Assembly: GCA_036924085.1 (NCBI GenBank)
Contig: JAVGWX010000007.1
Span: 105,314,117 to 105,378,116 of the forward strand
Source: Ariolimax columbianus
Lineage: Eukaryota > Mollusca > Gastropoda > Stylommatophora > Arionidae
Direction: 5' to 3'
Length of the DNA: 64,000 nucleotides
In this document: in pieces, positions 1 through 13,732 of the stretch
Layout of the letters: every line of letters starts with the position of its first letter
Position numbering within the stretch: the first letter of the stretch is position 1
The notes under the pieces: generated by a model
The model's input: only the letters and a program-made list of their open reading frames with translations
What the model was told of the DNA's origin: nothing
Database searches by the model: none
Translations under genes and position numbers: made by a program

Positions 1-600
1 CCAGTAGAGGAGTGAGACACAGCCAGTAGAGGAGACACAGCCAGTAGAGGAGTGAGACACAGCCAGTAGAGGAGTGAGACAGAGCCAGTAGAGGAGTGAG
101 ACACAGCCAGTAGAGGAGTGAGACACAGCCAGTAGAGGAGTGAGACACAGCCAGTAGAGGAGACACAGCCAGTAGAGGAGACACAGCCAGTAGAGGAGTG
201 AGACACAGCCAGTAGAGGAGACACAGCCAGTAGAGGAGTGAGACACAGCCAGTAGAGGAGTGAGACAGAGCCAGTAGAGGAGTGAGACACAGCCAGTAGA
301 GGAGTGAGACACAGCCAGTAGAGGAGTGAGACACAGCCAGTAGAGGAGACACAGCCAGTAGAGGAGTGAGACACAGCCAGTAGAGGAGTGAGACACAGCC
401 AGTAGAGGAGTGAGACAGAGCCAGTAGAGGAGTGAGACACAGCCAGTAGAGGAGTGAGACACAGCCAGTAGAGGAGTGAGACACAGCCAGTAGAGGAGAC
501 ACAGCCAGTAGAGGAGTGAGACACAGCCAGTAGAGGAGTGAGACACAGCCAGTAGAGGAGTGAGACAGAGCCAGTAGAGGAGTGAGACACAGCCAGTAGA

Positions 601-3600
601 GGAGTGAGACACAGCCAGTAGAGGAGACACAGCCAGTAGAGGATTGACACACAGCCAGTAGAGGAGTGAGACACAGCCAGTAGAGGAGTGAGACAGAGCC
701 AGTAGAGGAGTGAGACACAGCCAGTAGAGGAGTGAGACACAGCCAGTAGAGGAGTGAGACACAGCCAGTAGAGGAGACACAGCCAGTAGAGGAGTGAGAC
801 ACAGCCAATAGAGGAGACACAGCCAGTAGATGCGTGAGACACAGCCAGTAGAGGAGACACAGCCAGTAGAGGAGTGAGACACAGCCAGTAGAGGAGACAC
901 AGCCAGTAGAGGAGTGAGACACAGCCAGTAGAGGAGACACAGCCAGTAGAGGAGTGAGACACAGCCAATAGAGGAGACACAGCCAGTAGATGAGTGAGAC
1001 ACAGCCATTAGAGGAGACACAGCCAGTAGAGGAGTGAGACACATCCAGTAGAGGGGTGAGACACAGCCAGTAGAGGAGTGAGACACAGCCAGTAGAGGAG
1101 TGAGACACAGCCAGTAGAAGAGTGAGACACAGCCAGTAGAGGAGTGAGACACAGCCAGTAGAGGAGTGAGACACAGCCAGTAGAGGAGACACAGCCAGTA
1201 GAGGAGTGAGACACAGCCAGTAGAGGAGTGAGACACAGCCAGTAGAGGAGTGAGACACAGCCAGTAGAGGAGTGAGACACAGCCAGTAGAAGAGTGAGAC
1301 ACAGCCAGTAGAGGAGTGAGACACAGCCAGTAGAGGAGTGAGACACAGCCAGTAGAGGAGACACAGCCAGTAGAGGAGTGAGACACATCCAGTAGAGGAG
1401 ACACAGCCAGTAGAAGAGTGAGACACAGCCAGTAGAGGAGCGAGACACAGCCAGTAGAGGAGTGAGACACAGCCAGTAGAGGAGTGAGACACAGCCAGTA
1501 GAGGAGTGAGACACAGCCAGTAGAGGAGACACAGCCAGTAGAGGAGTGAGACACAGCCAGTAGAGGAGTGAGACACAGCCAGTAGAGGAGTGAGACACAG
1601 CCAGTAGAGGAGACACAGCCAGTAGAGGAGTGAGACACAGCCAGTAGAGGAGTGAGACACATCCAGTAGAGGAGACACAGCCAGTAGAGGAGTGAGACAC
1701 AGCCAGTAGAGGAGTGAGACAAAGCCAGTAGAGGAGTGAAACACACCCAGTAGAGGAGACACAGCCAGTAGAGGAGTGAGACACAGCCAGTAGAGGAGAC
1801 ACAGCCAGTAGAGGAGTGAGACACAGCCAGTAGAGGAGTGAGACACAGCCAGTAGAGGAGACACAGCCAGTAGAGGAGTGAGACACAGTCAGTAGAGGAG
1901 TGAGACACAGCCAGTAGAGGAGACACAGCCAGTACAGGAGTGAGACACAGCCAGTAGAGGAGTGAGACACAGCCAGTAGAGGAGACACAGCCAGTACAGG
2001 AGTGAGACACAGTCAGTAGAGGAGTGAGACACAGCCAGTAGAGGAGACACAGCCAGTAGAGGAGTGAAACACAGCCAGTAGAGGAGTGAGACACAGCCAG
2101 TAGAGGAGTGAGACACAGCCAGTAGAGGAGACACAGCCAGTACAGGAGTGAGACACAGTCAGTAGAGGAGTGAGACACAGCCAGTAGAGGAGACACAGCC
2201 AGTAGAGGAGTGAGACACAGCCAGTAGAGGAGACACAGCCAGTAGAGGAGTGAGACACAGCCAGTAGAGGAGTGAGACAGAGCCAGTAGAGGAGTGAGAC
2301 ACAGCCAGTAGAGGAGTGAGACACAGCCAGTAGAGGAGTGAGACACAGCCAGTAGAGGAGACACAGCCAGTAGAGGAGACACAGCCAGTAGAGGAGTGAG
2401 ACACAGCCAGTAGAGGAGACACAGCCAGTAGAGGAGTGAGACACAGCCAGTAGAGGAGTGAGACAGAGCCAGTAAAGGAGTGAGACACAGCCAGTAGAGG
2501 AGTGAGACACAGCCAGTAGAGGAGTGAGACACAGCCAGTAGAGGAGACACAGCCAGTAGAGGAGTGAGACACAGCCAGTAGAGGAGTGAGACACAGCCAG
2601 TAGAGGAGTGAGACAGAGCCAGTAGAGGAGTGAGACACAGCCAGTAGAGGAGTGAGACACAGCCAGTAGAGGAGTGAGACACAGCCAGTAGAGGAGACAC
2701 AGCCAGTAGAGGAGTGAGACACAGCCAGTAGAGGAGTGAGACACAGCCAGTAGAGGAGTGAGACAGAGCCAGTAGAGGAGTGAGACACAGCCAGTAGAGG
2801 AGTGAGACACAGCCAGTAGAGGAGACACAGCCAGTAGAGGATTGACACACAGCCAGTAGAGGAGTGAGACACAGCCAGTAGAGGAGTGAGACAGAGCCAG
2901 TAGAGGAGTGAGACACAGCCAGTAGAGGAGTGAGACACAGCCAGTAGAGGAGTGAGACACAGCCAGTAGAGGAGACACAGCCAGTAGAGGAGTGAGACAC
3001 AGCCAATAGAGGAGACACAGCCAGTAGATGCGTGAGACACAGCCAGTAGAGGAGACACAGCCAGTAGAGGAGTGAGACACAGCCAGTAGAGGAGACACAG
3101 CCAGTAGAGGAGTGAGACACAGCCAGTAGAGGAGACACAGCCAGTAGAGGAGTGAGACACAGCCAATAGAGGAGACACAGCCAGTAGATGAGTGAGACAC
3201 AGCCATTAGAGGAGACACAGCCAGTAGAGGAGTGAGACACATCCAGTAGAGGGGTGAGACACAGCCAGTAGAGGAGTGAGACACAGCCAGTAGAGGAGTG
3301 AGACACAGCCAGTAGAAGAGTGAGACACAGCCAGTAGAGGAGTGAGACACAGCCAGTAGAGGAGTGAGACACAGCCAGTAGAGGAGACACAGCCAGTAGA
3401 GGAGTGAGACACAGCCAGTAGAGGAGTGAGACACAGCCAGTAGAGGAGTGAGACACAGCCAGTAGAGGAGTAAGACACAGCCAGTAGAAGAGTGAGACAC
3501 AGCCAGTAGAGGAGTGAGACACAGCCAGTAGAGGAGTGAGACACAGCCAGTAGAGGAGACACAGCCAGTAGAGGAGTGAGACACATCCAGTAGAGGAGAC

Positions 3601-3700
3601 ACAGCCAGTAGAAGAGTGAGACACAGCCAGTAGAGGAGCGAGACACAGCCAGTAGAGGAGTGAGACACAGCCAGTAGAGGAGTGAGACACAGCCAGTAGA
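601..3700. repeat. Higher-order duplication inside the 22/18-bp array, offset 2198 bp
   Basis: Rare unit variants recur at a constant distance of 2198 bp: ggattgacac at 641 and 2839, tgcgtgagac at 831 and 3029, agccatta at 1003 and 3201, ggggtgagac at 1053 and 3251, the agaagag variant at 1113 and 3311, and the gcgagac variant at 1441 and 3639. A block of at least 0.8 kb was therefore copied as one piece, long after the 22/18-bp units had diverged. Confidence 0.9.
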
Positions 3701-6700
3701 GGAGTGAGACACAGCCAGTAGAGGAGACACAGCCAGTAGAGGAGTGAGACACAGCCAGTAGAGGAGTGAGACACAGCCAGTAGAGGAGTGAGACACAGCC
3801 AGTAGAGGAGACACAGCCAGTAGAGGAGTGAGACACAGCCAATAGAGGAGACACAGCCAGTAGAGGAGTGAGACACAGCCAGTAGAGGAGTGAAACACAC
3901 CCAGTAGAGGAGACACAGCCAGTAGAGGAGTGAGACACAGCCAGTAGAGGAGTGAAACACACCCAGTAGAGGAGTGAGACACAGCCAGTAGAGGAGTGAG
4001 ACACATCCAGTAGAGGAGACACAGCCAGTAGAGGAGTGAGACACAGCCAGTAGAGGAGTGAGACACAGCCAGTAGAGGAGTGAAACACACCCAGTAGAGG
4101 AGACACAGCCAGTAGAGGAGTGAGACACAGCCAGTAGAGGAGACACAGCCAGTAGAGGAGTGAGACACAGCCAGTAGAGGAGTGAGACACAGCCAGTAGA
4201 GGAGACACAGCCAGTAGAGGAGTGAGACACAGTCAGTAGAGGAGTGAGACACAGCCAGTAGAGGAGTGAGACACAGTCAGTAGAGGAGACACAGCCAGTA
4301 GAGGAGACACAGCCAGTAGAGGAGTGAGACACAGCCAGTAGAGGAGACACAGCCAGTAGAGGAGACACAGCCAGTACAGGAGTGAGACACAGTCAGTAGA
4401 GGAGTGAGACACAGCCAGTAGAGGAGACACAGCCAGTAGAGGAGTGAGACACAGCCAGTAGAGGAGTGAGACACAGTCAGTAGAGGAGACACAGCCAGTA
4501 GAGGAGACACAGCCAGTAGAGGAGTGAGACACAGCCAGTAGAGGAGACACAGCCAGTACAGGAGTGAGACACAGTCAGTAGAGGAGTGAGACACAGCCAG
4601 TAGAGGAGACACAGCCAGTACAGGAGTGAGACACAGCCAGTAGAGGAGTGAGACACAGCCAGTAGAGGAGACACAGCCAGTACAGGAGTGAGACACAGTC
4701 AGTAGAGGAGTGAGACACAGCCAGTAGAGGAGACACAGCCAGTAGAGGAGTGAGACACAGCCAGTAGAGGAGTGAGACACAGCCAGTAGAGGAGTGAGAC
4801 ACAGCCAGTAGAGGAGACACAGCCAGTACAGGAGTGAGACACAGTCAGTAGAGGAGTGAGACACAGCCAGTAGAGGAGACACAGCCAGTAGAGGAGACAC
4901 AGCCAGTAGAGGAGTGAGACACAGCCAGTAGAGGAGACACAGCCAGTAGAGGAGTGAGACACATCCAGTAGAGGAGACACAGCCAGTAGAAGAGTGAGAC
5001 ACAGCCAGTAGAGGAGCGAGACACAGCCAGTAGAGGAGTGAGACACAGCCAGTAGAGGAGTGAGACACAGCCAGTAGAGGAGTGAGACACAGCCAGTAGA
5101 GGAGACACAGCCAGTAGAGGAGTGAGACACAGCCAGTAGAGGAGACACAGCCAGTAGAGGAGTGAGACACAGCCAGTAGAGGAGTGAGACAGAGCCAGTA
5201 GAGGAGTGAGACACAGCCAGTAGAGGAGTGAGACACAGCCAGTAGAGGAGTGAGACACAGCCAGTAGAGGAGACACAGCCAGTAGAGGAGTGAGACACAG
5301 CCAGTAGAGGAGTGAGACACAGCCAGTAGAGGAGTGAGACAGAGCCAGTAGAAGAGTGAGACACAGCCAGTAGAGGAGTGAGACACAGCCAGTAGAGGAG
5401 TGAGACACAGCCAGTAGAGGAGTGAGACACAGCCAGTAGAGGAGTGAGACACAGCCAGTAGAGGAGTGAGACAGAGCCAGTAGAGGAGTGAGACACAGCC
5501 AGTAGAGGAGACACAGCCAGTAGAGGAGTGAGACACAGCCAGTAGAGGAGTGAGACACAGCCAGTAGAGGAGTGAGACACAGCCAGTAGAGGAGACACAG
5601 CCAGTAGAGGAGTGAGACACAGCCAGTAGAGGAATGAGACACAGCCAGTAGAGGAGTGAGACAGAGCCAGTAGAGGAGTGAGACACAGCCAGTAGAGGAG
5701 TGAGACACAGCCAGTAGAGGAGTGAGACACAGCCAGTAGAGGAGACACAGCCAGTAGAGGAGTGAGACACAGCCAATAGAGGAGACACAGCCAGTAAATG
5801 AGTGAGACACAGCCAGTAGAGGAGACACAGCCAGTAGAGGAGTGAGACACAGCCAGTAGAGGAGACACAGCCAGTAGAGGAGTGAGACACAGCCAGTAGA
5901 GGAGACACAGCCAGTAGAGGAGTGAGACACAGCCAATAGAGGAGACACAGCCAGTAGATGAGTGAGACACAGCCAGTAGAGGAGACACAGCCAGTAGAGG
6001 AGTGAGACACAGCCAGTAGAGGAGACACAGCCAGTAGAGGAGTGAGACACAGCCAGAAGAGGAGACACAGCCAGTAGAGGAGTGAGACACAGCCAGTAGA
6101 GGAGTGAGACACAGCCAGTAGAGGAGACACAGCCAGTAGAGGAGTGAGACACAGCCAGTAGAGGAGACACAGCCAGTAGAGGAGTGAGACACAGCCAGTA
6201 GAGGAGACACAGCCAGTAGAGGAGTGAGACACAGCCAGTAGAGGAGTGAGACACAGCCAGTAGAGGAGTGAGACACAGCCAGTAGAAGAGTGAGACACAG
6301 CCAGTAGAGGAGTGAGACACAGCCAGTAGAGGAGTGAGACACAGCCAGTAGAGGAGACACAGCCAGTAGAGGAGTGAGACACAGCCAGTAGAGGAGTGAG
6401 ACACAGCCAGTAGAGGAGTGAGACACAGCCAGTAGAGGAGTGAGACACAGCCAGTAGAAGAGTGAGACACAGCCAGTAGAGGAGTGAGACACAGCCAGTA
6501 GAGGAGTGAGACACAGCCAGTAGAGGAGACACAGCCAGTAGAGGAGTGAGACACATCCAGTAGAGGAGACACAGCCAGTAGAAGAGTGAGACACAGCCAG
6601 TAGAGGAGCGAGACACAGCCAGTAGAGGAGTGAGACACAGCCAGTAGAGGAGTGAGACACAGCCAGTAGAGGAGTGAGACACAGCCAGTAGAGGAGACAC

Positions 6701-8950
6701 AGCCAGTAGAGGAGTGAGACACAGCCAGTAGAGGAGTGAGACACAGCCAGTAGAGGAGTGAGACACAGCCAGTAGAGGAGACACAGCCAGTAGAGGAGTG
6801 AGACACAGCCAATAGAGGAGACACAGCCAGTAGAGGAGTGAGACACAGCCAGTAGAGGAGTGAAACACACCCAGTAGAGGAGACACAGCCAGTAGAGGAG
6901 TGAGACACAGCCAGTAGAGGAGTGAAACACACCCAGTAGAGGAGTGAGACACAGCCAGTAGAGGAGTGAGACACATCCAGTAGAGGAGACACAGCCAGTA
7001 GAGGAGTGAGACACAGCCAGTAGAGGAGTGAGACACAGCCAGTAGAGGAGTGAAACACACCCAGTAGAGGAGACACAGCCAGTAGAGGAGTGAGACACAG
7101 CCAGTAGAGGAGACACAGCCAGTAGAGGAGTGAGACACAGCCAGTAGAGGAGTGAGACACAGCCAGTAGAGGAGTGAGACACAGCCAGTAGAGGAGACAC
7201 AGCCAGTAGAGGAGTGAGACACAGTCAGTAGAGGAGTGAGACACAGCCAGTAGAGGAGTGAGACACAGTCAGTAGAGGAGACACAGCCAGTAGAGGAGAC
7301 ACAGCCAGTAGAGGAGTGAGACACAGCCAGTAGAGGAGACACAGCCAGTACAGGAGTGAGACACAGTCAGTAGAGGAGTGAGACACAGCCAGTAGAGGAG
7401 ACACAGCCAGTAGAGGAGACACAGCCAGTAGAGGAGTGAGACACAGCCAGTAGAGGAGACACAGCCAGTACAGGAGTGAGACACAGTCAGTAGAGGAGTG
7501 AGACACAGCCAGTAGAGGAGACACAGCCAGTACAGGAGTGAGACACAGCCAGTAGAGGAGTGAGACACAGCCAGTAGAGGAGTGAGACACAGTCAGTAGA
7601 GGAGTGAGACACAGCCAGTAGAGGAGACACAGCCAGTAGAGGAGTGAGACACAGCCAGTAGAGGAGTGAGACACAGCCAGTAGAGGAGTGAGACACAGCC
7701 AGTAGAGGAGACACAGCCAGTACAGGAGTGAGACACAGTCAGTAGAGGAGTGAGACACAGCCAGTAGAGGAGACACAGCCAGTAGAGGAGACACAGGTAG
7801 TAGAGGAGTGAGACACAGCCAGTAGAGGAGACACAGCCAGTAGAGGAGTGAGACACATCCAGTAGAGGAGACACAGCCAGTAGAAGAGTGAGACACAGCC
7901 AGTAGAGGAGCGAGACACAGCCAGTAGAGGAGTGAGACACAGCCAGTAGAGGAGTGAGACACAGCCAGTAGAGGAGTGAGACACAGCCAGTAGAGGAGAC
8001 ACAGCCAGTAGAGGAGTGAGACACAGCCAGTAGAGGAGACACAGCCAGTAGAGGAGTGAGACACAGCCAGTAGAGGAGTGAGACAGAGCCAGTAGAGGAG
8101 TGAGACACAGCCAGTAGAGGAGTGAGACACAGCCAGTAGAGGAGTGAGACACAGCCAGTAGAGGAGACACAGCCAGTAGAGGAGTGAGACACAGCCAGTA
8201 GAGGAGTGAGACACAGCCAGTAGAGGAGTGAGACAGAGCCAGTAGAAGAGTGAGACACAGCCAGTAGAGGAGTGAGACACAGCCAGTAGAGGAGTGAGAC
8301 ACAGCCAGTAGAGGAGTGAGACACCGCCAGTAGAGGAGTGAGACACAGCCAGTAGAGGAGTGAGACAGAGCCAGTAGAGGAGTGAGACACAGCCAGTAGA
8401 GGAGACACAGCCAGTAGAGGAGTGAGACACAGCCAGTAGAGGAGTGAGACACAGCCAGTAGAGGAGTGAGACACAGCCAGTAGAGGAGACACAGCCAGTA
8501 GAGGAGTGAGACACAGCCAGTAGAGGAATGAGACACAGCCAGTAGAGGAGTGAGACAGAGCCAGTAGAGGAGTGAGACACAGCCAGTAGAGGAGTGAGAC
8601 ACAGCCAGTAGAGGAGTGAGACACAGCCAGTAGAGGAGACACAGCCAGTAGAGGAGTGAGACACAGCCAATAGAGGAGACACAGCCAGTAAATGAGTGAG
8701 ACACAGCCAGTAGAGGAGACACAGCCAGTAGAGGAGTGAGACACAGCCAGTAGAGGAGACACAGCCAGTAGAGGAGTGAGACACAGCCAGTAGAGGAGAC
8801 ACAGCCAGTAGAGGAGTGAGACACAGCCAATAGAGGAGACACAGCCAGTAGATGAGTGAGACACAGCCAGTAGAGGAGACACAGCCAGTAGAGGAGTGAG
8901 ACACAGCCAGTAGAGGAGACACAGCCAGTAGAGGAGTGAGACACAGCCAG
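3280..8950. repeat. Further higher-order duplications, offsets 2970 and 2894 bp
   Basis: The gcgagac variant at 3639 recurs at 6609, and tgaaacacac at 4081 recurs at 7051, both at offset 2970. The ggaatgagac variant at 5631 recurs at 8525, the aaatgag variant at 5796 at 8690, and gcgagac at 5017 at 7911, all at offset 2894. These overlapping duplications resemble unequal exchange between misaligned copies of one array. Confidence 0.85.
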
Positions 8951-11250
8951 TAGAGGAGACACAGCCAGTAGAGGAGTGAGACACAGCCAGTAGAGGAGTG
9001 AGACACAGCCAGTAGAGGAGACACAGCCAGTAGAGGAGTGAGACACAGCCAGTAGAGGAGACACAGCCAGTAGAGGAGTGAGACACAGCCAGTAGAGGAG
9101 ACACAGCCAGTAGAGGAGTGAGACACAGCCAATAGAGGAGACACAGCCAGTAGATGAGTGAGACACAGCCAGTAGAGGAGACACAGCCAGTAGAGGAGTG
9201 AGACACAGCCAGTAGAGGAGTGAGACACAGCCAGTAGAGGAGTGAAACACACCCAGTAGAGGAGACACAGCCAGTAGAGGAGTGAGACACAGCCAGTAGA
9301 GGAGACACAGCCAGTAGAGGAGTGAGACACAGCCAGTAGAGGAGTGAGACACAGCCAGTAGAGGAGACACAGCCAGTAGAGGAGTGAGACACAGTCAGTA
9401 GAGGAGTGAGACACAGCCAGTAGAGGAGTGAGACACAGTCAGTAGAGGAGACACAGCCAGTAGAGGAGACACAGCCAGTAGAGGAGACACAGCCAGTAGA
9501 GGAGACACAGCCAGTACAGGAGTGAGACACAGTCAGTAGAGGAGTGAGACACAGCCAGTAGAGGAGACACAGCCAGTAGAGGAGACACAGCCAGTACAGG
9601 AGTGAGACACAGTCAGTAGAGGAGACACAGCCAGTAGAGGAGACACAGCCAGTAGAGGAGTGAGACACAGCCAGTAGAGGAGACACAGCCAGTACAGGAG
9701 TGAGACACAGTCAGTAGAGGAGTGAGACACAGCCAGTAGAGGAGACACAGCCAGTACAGGAGTGAGACACAGCCAGTAGAGGAGTGAGACACAGCCAGTA
9801 GAGGAGACACAGCCAGTACAGGAGTGAGACACAGTCAGTAGAGGAGTGAGACACAGCCAGTAGAGGAGACACAGCCAGTAGAGGAGTGAGACACAGCCAG
9901 TAGAGGAGTGAGACACAGCCAGTAGAGGAGTGAGACACAGCCAGTAGAGGAGACACAGCCAGTACAGGAGTGAGACACAGTCAGTAGAGGAGTGAGACAC
10001 AGTCAGTAGAGGAGTGAGACACAGCCAGTAGAGGAGACACAGCCAGTAGAGGAGACACAGCCAGTAGAGGAGTGAGACACAGCCAGTAGAGGAGACACAG
10101 CCAGTAGAGGAGTGAGACACAGCCAGTAGAGGAGTGAGACAGAGCCAGTAGAGGAGTGAGACACAGCCAGTAGAGGAGTGAGACACAGCCAGTAGAGGAG
10201 ACACAGCCAGTAGAGGAGTGAGACACAGCCAGTAGAGGAGACAGAGCCAGTAGAGGAGACACAGCCAGTAGAGGAGTGAGACACAGCCAGTAGAGGAGAC
10301 ACAGCCAGTAGAGGAGTGAGACACAGCCAGTAGAGGAGTGAGACAGAGCCAGTAGAGGAGTGAGACACAGCCAGTAGAGGAGTGAGACACAGCCAGTAGA
10401 GGAGTGAGACACAGCCAGTAGAGGAGACACAGCCAGTAGAGGAGTGAGACACAGCCAGTAGAGGAGTGAGACACAGCCAGTAGAGGAGTGAGACAGAGCC
10501 AGTAGAGGAGTGAGACACAGCCAGTAGAGGAGTGAGACACAGCCAGTAGAGGAGTGAGACACAGCCAGTAGAGGAGACACAGCCAGTAGAGGAGTGAGAC
10601 ACAGCCAGTAGAGGAGTGAGACACAGCCAGTAGAGGAGTGAGACAGAGCCAGTAGAGGAGTGAGACACAGCCAGTAGAGGAGTGAGACACAGCCAGTAGA
10701 GGAGTGAGACACAGCCAGTAGAGGAGACACAGCCAGTAGAGGAGTGAGACACAGCCAGTAGAGGAGTGAGACACAGCCAGTAGAGGAGTGAGACAGAGCC
10801 AGTAGAGGAGTGAGACACAGCCAGTAGAGGAGACACAGCCAGTAGAGGAGTGAGACACAGCCAGTAGAGGAGTGAGACACAGCCAGTAGAGGAGTGAGAC
10901 ACAGCCAGTAGAGGAGACACAGCCAGTAGAGGAGTGAGACACAGCCAGTAGAGGAGTGAGACACAGCCAGTAGAGGAGTGAGACAGAGCCAGTAGAGGAG
11001 TGAGACACAGCCAGTAGAGGAGACACAGCCAGTAGAGGAGTGAGACACAGCCAGTAGAGGAGTGAGACACAGCCAGTAGAGGAGTGAGACACAGCCAGTA
11101 GAGGAGACACAGCCAGTAGAGGAGTGAGACACAGCCAGTAGAGGAGTGAGACACAGCCAGTAGAGGAGTGAGACAGAGCCAGTAGAGGAGTGAGACACAG
11201 CCAGTAGAGGAGTGAGACACAGCCAGTAGAGGAGTGAGACACAGCCAGTA

Positions 11251-13234
11251 GAGGAGTCACAGCCAGTAGAGAAGTGAGACACAGCCAATAGAGGAGACAC
11301 AGCCAGTAAATGAGTGAGACACAGCCAGTAGAGGAGACACAGCCAGTAGAGGAGTGAGACACAGCCAGTAGAGGAGACACAGCCAGTAGAGGAGTGAGAC
11401 ACAGCCAGTAGAGGAGACACAGCCAGTAGAGGAGTGAGACACAGCCAATAGAGGAGACACAGCCAGTAGATGAGTGAGACACAGCCAGTAGAGGAGACAC
11501 AGCCAGTAGAGGAGTGAGACACAGCCAGTAGAGGAGACACAGCCAGTAGAGGAGTGAGACACAGCCAGTAGAGGAGACACAGCCAGTAGAGGAGTGAGAC
11601 ACAGCCAGTAGAGGAGTGAGACAGAGCCAGTAGAGGAGTGAGACACAGCCAGTAGAGGAGTGAGACACAGCCAGTAGAGGAGACACAGCCAGTAGAGGAG
11701 TGAGACACAGCCAGTAGAGGAGACAGAGCCAGTAGAGGAGACACAGCCAGTAGAGGAGTGAGACACAGCCAGTAGAGGAGACACAGCCAGTAGAGGAGTG
11801 AGACACAGCCAGTAGAGGAGTGAGACAGAGCCAGTAGAGGAGTGAGACACAGCCAGTAGAGGAGTGAGACACAGCCAGTAGAGGAGTGAGACACAGCCAG
11901 TAGAGGAGACACAGCCAGTAGAGGAGTGAGACACAGCCAGTAGAGGAGTGAGACACAGCCAGTAGAGGAGTGAGACAGAGCCAGTAGAGGAGTGAGACAC
12001 AGCCAGTAGAGGAGTGAGACACAGCCAGTAGAGGAGTGAGACACAGCCAGTAGAGGAGACACAGCCAGTAGAGGAGTGAGACACAGCCAGTAGAGGAGTG
12101 AGACACAGCCAGTAGAGGAGTGAGACAGAGCCAGTAGAGGAGTGAGACACAGCCAGTAGAGGAGACACAGCCAGTAGAGGAGTGAGACACAGCCAGTAGA
12201 GGAGTGAGACACAGCCAGTAGAGGAGTGAGACACAGCCAGTAGAGGAGACACAGCCAGTAGAGGAGTGAGACACAGCCAGTAGAGGAGTGAGACACAGCC
12301 AGTAGAGGAGTGAGACAGAGCCAGTAGAGGAGTGAGACACAGCCAGTAGAGAAGTGAGACACAGCCAGTAGAGGAGTGAGACACAGCCAGTAGAGGAGTC
12401 ACAGCCAGTAGAGGAGTGAGACACAGCCAATAGAGGAGACACAGCCAGTAAATGAGTGAGACACAGCCAGTAGAGGAGACACAGCCAGTAGAGGAGTGAG
12501 ACACAGCCAGTAGAGGAGACACAGCCAGTAGAGGAGTGAGACACAGCCAGTAGAGGAGACACAGCCAGTAGAGGAGTGAGACACAGCCAATAGAGGAGAC
12601 ACAGCCAGTAGATGAGTGAGACACAGCCAGTAGAGGAGACACAGCCAGTAGAGGAGTGAGACACAGCCAGTAGAGGAGACACAGCCAGTAGAGGAGTGAG
12701 ACACAGCCAGTAGAGGAGACACAGCCAGTAGAGGAGTGAGACACAGCCAATAGAGGAGACACAGCCAGTAGATGAGTGAGACACAGCCAGTAGAGGAGAC
12801 ACAGCCAGTAGAGGAGTGAGACACAGCCAGTAGAGGAGACACAGCCAGTAGAGGAGTGAGACACAGCCAGTAGAGGAGACACAGCCAGTAGAGGAGTGAG
12901 ACACAGCCAGTAGAGGAGTGAGACACAGCCAGTAGAGGAGACACAGCCAGTAGAGGAGACACAGCCAGTAGAGGAGACACAGCCAGTAGAGGAGTGAGAC
13001 ACAGCCAATAGAGGAGACACAGCCAGTAGATGAGTGAGACACAGCCAGTAGAGGAGACACAGCCAGTAGAGGAGTGAGACACAGCCAGTAGAGGAGACAC
13101 AGCCAGTAGAGGAGTGAGACACAGCCAGTAGAGGAGACACAGCCAGTAGAGGAGTGAGACACAGCCAGTAGAGGAGTGAGACACAGCCAGTAGAGGAGTG
13201 AGACACAGCCAGTAGAGGAGTGAGACACAGCCAG
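11251..13234. repeat. Terminal duplication in the 22/18-bp array, offset 1142 bp
   Basis: A unique damaged unit (gaggagtcac, which lacks part of the normal spacer) occurs at 11251 and again at 12393. Both are followed by the same rare agccaata and aaatgag variants. The shared deletion is good evidence for a 1142-bp segmental copy near the right border. Confidence 0.85.
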
Positions 13235-13411
13235 GACGGAATCCAGAATCAAAGAACATATTAATAGGCAGGTGCAGAACTCCTGGTTAAACTCCTTAAC
13301 TCATTTGTTACCAGTCGCTGTGTGAGTTTCAAACTCATTCCTGAAGTCAGGAGTCAACGCAGACCAACTGGCAAATGTGTCAGAATAGTTAATTCAAGCA
13401 AGGGAACAGCC
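13235..13411. other. Unassigned sequence between array and LINE copy A
   Basis: No repeat, conserved protein motif or RNA gene was recognised in this short stretch. It separates the minisatellite border from the first recognisable LINE codons. Confidence 0.5.
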
Positions 13412-13732
13412 AACTGGGTGGGAGCGACCATGTCCCAATAACTTTAGAAATATGTAACATGGGACAAACAGAGATAGCAGATATGCACCCAAGTTGGAAT
13501 TTTAAAAGAGCAAACTGGACTCTATTTAGAGAAAATGTAAATAAACTCTGTCAAGATATATCCCATGCCAAAAATTTAAATTAAAATGTTACCGTCATGA
13601 CGGAGGCTATCATCCAGGCAGCAAAGAAATCAATTCCACGTGGAAAACGGAAAAATTATAAACCCTATTGGAACGATAAACTAGGGAAAATGCACAAGGA
13701 ACTAAGTGAGGCAAGAGATACCACGGGAAAAA
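13412..13732 (+). pseudogene. LINE A endonuclease end and linker remnant
   Basis: Reading on the plus strand gives the endonuclease GGSDH motif, then a tryptophan-rich linker with WNFKRANW. A frame change around 13585 leads to a segment containing AIIQAAKKSIPRG and NYKPYW, the usual link between endonuclease and RT in such LINEs. A stop lies between the two parts. The frame runs straight into the 28-bp array, whose first unit is LINE-like sequence. LINE copy B has the same linker motif near 24610 (IPQGRRQNYKPFW), which supports a common family. Confidence 0.8.

Larger units (their letters stand above)
1..13234. repeat. 22/18-bp minisatellite megaarray (left edge open)
   Basis: Head-to-tail units built on the core gccagtagaggag occur in two lengths, 22 bp and 18 bp. 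The long form differs by four extra bases (tgag). Point variants (acagag, acatcc, agccaata, tagatgag, agaagagtg, gcgagac) recur in blocks. The array begins before base 1 and ends at 13234, where the sequence becomes unique. On the minus strand the unit has no stop codon. Because 22 is 1 mod 3 while 18 is 0 mod 3, all three minus frames read the same peptide cycle for kilobases, so these frames are not genes. Confidence 0.97.

Noticed and set aside
1008..13259. Many long minus-strand open frames (up to 1239 codons) of Leu/Tyr/Trp/Cys/Ser-rich repeats
   Set aside because: The 22/18-bp unit has no stop on the minus strand and cycles through all three frames, so the frames are automatic. No start context, domain or non-repeat protein sequence supports a gene.
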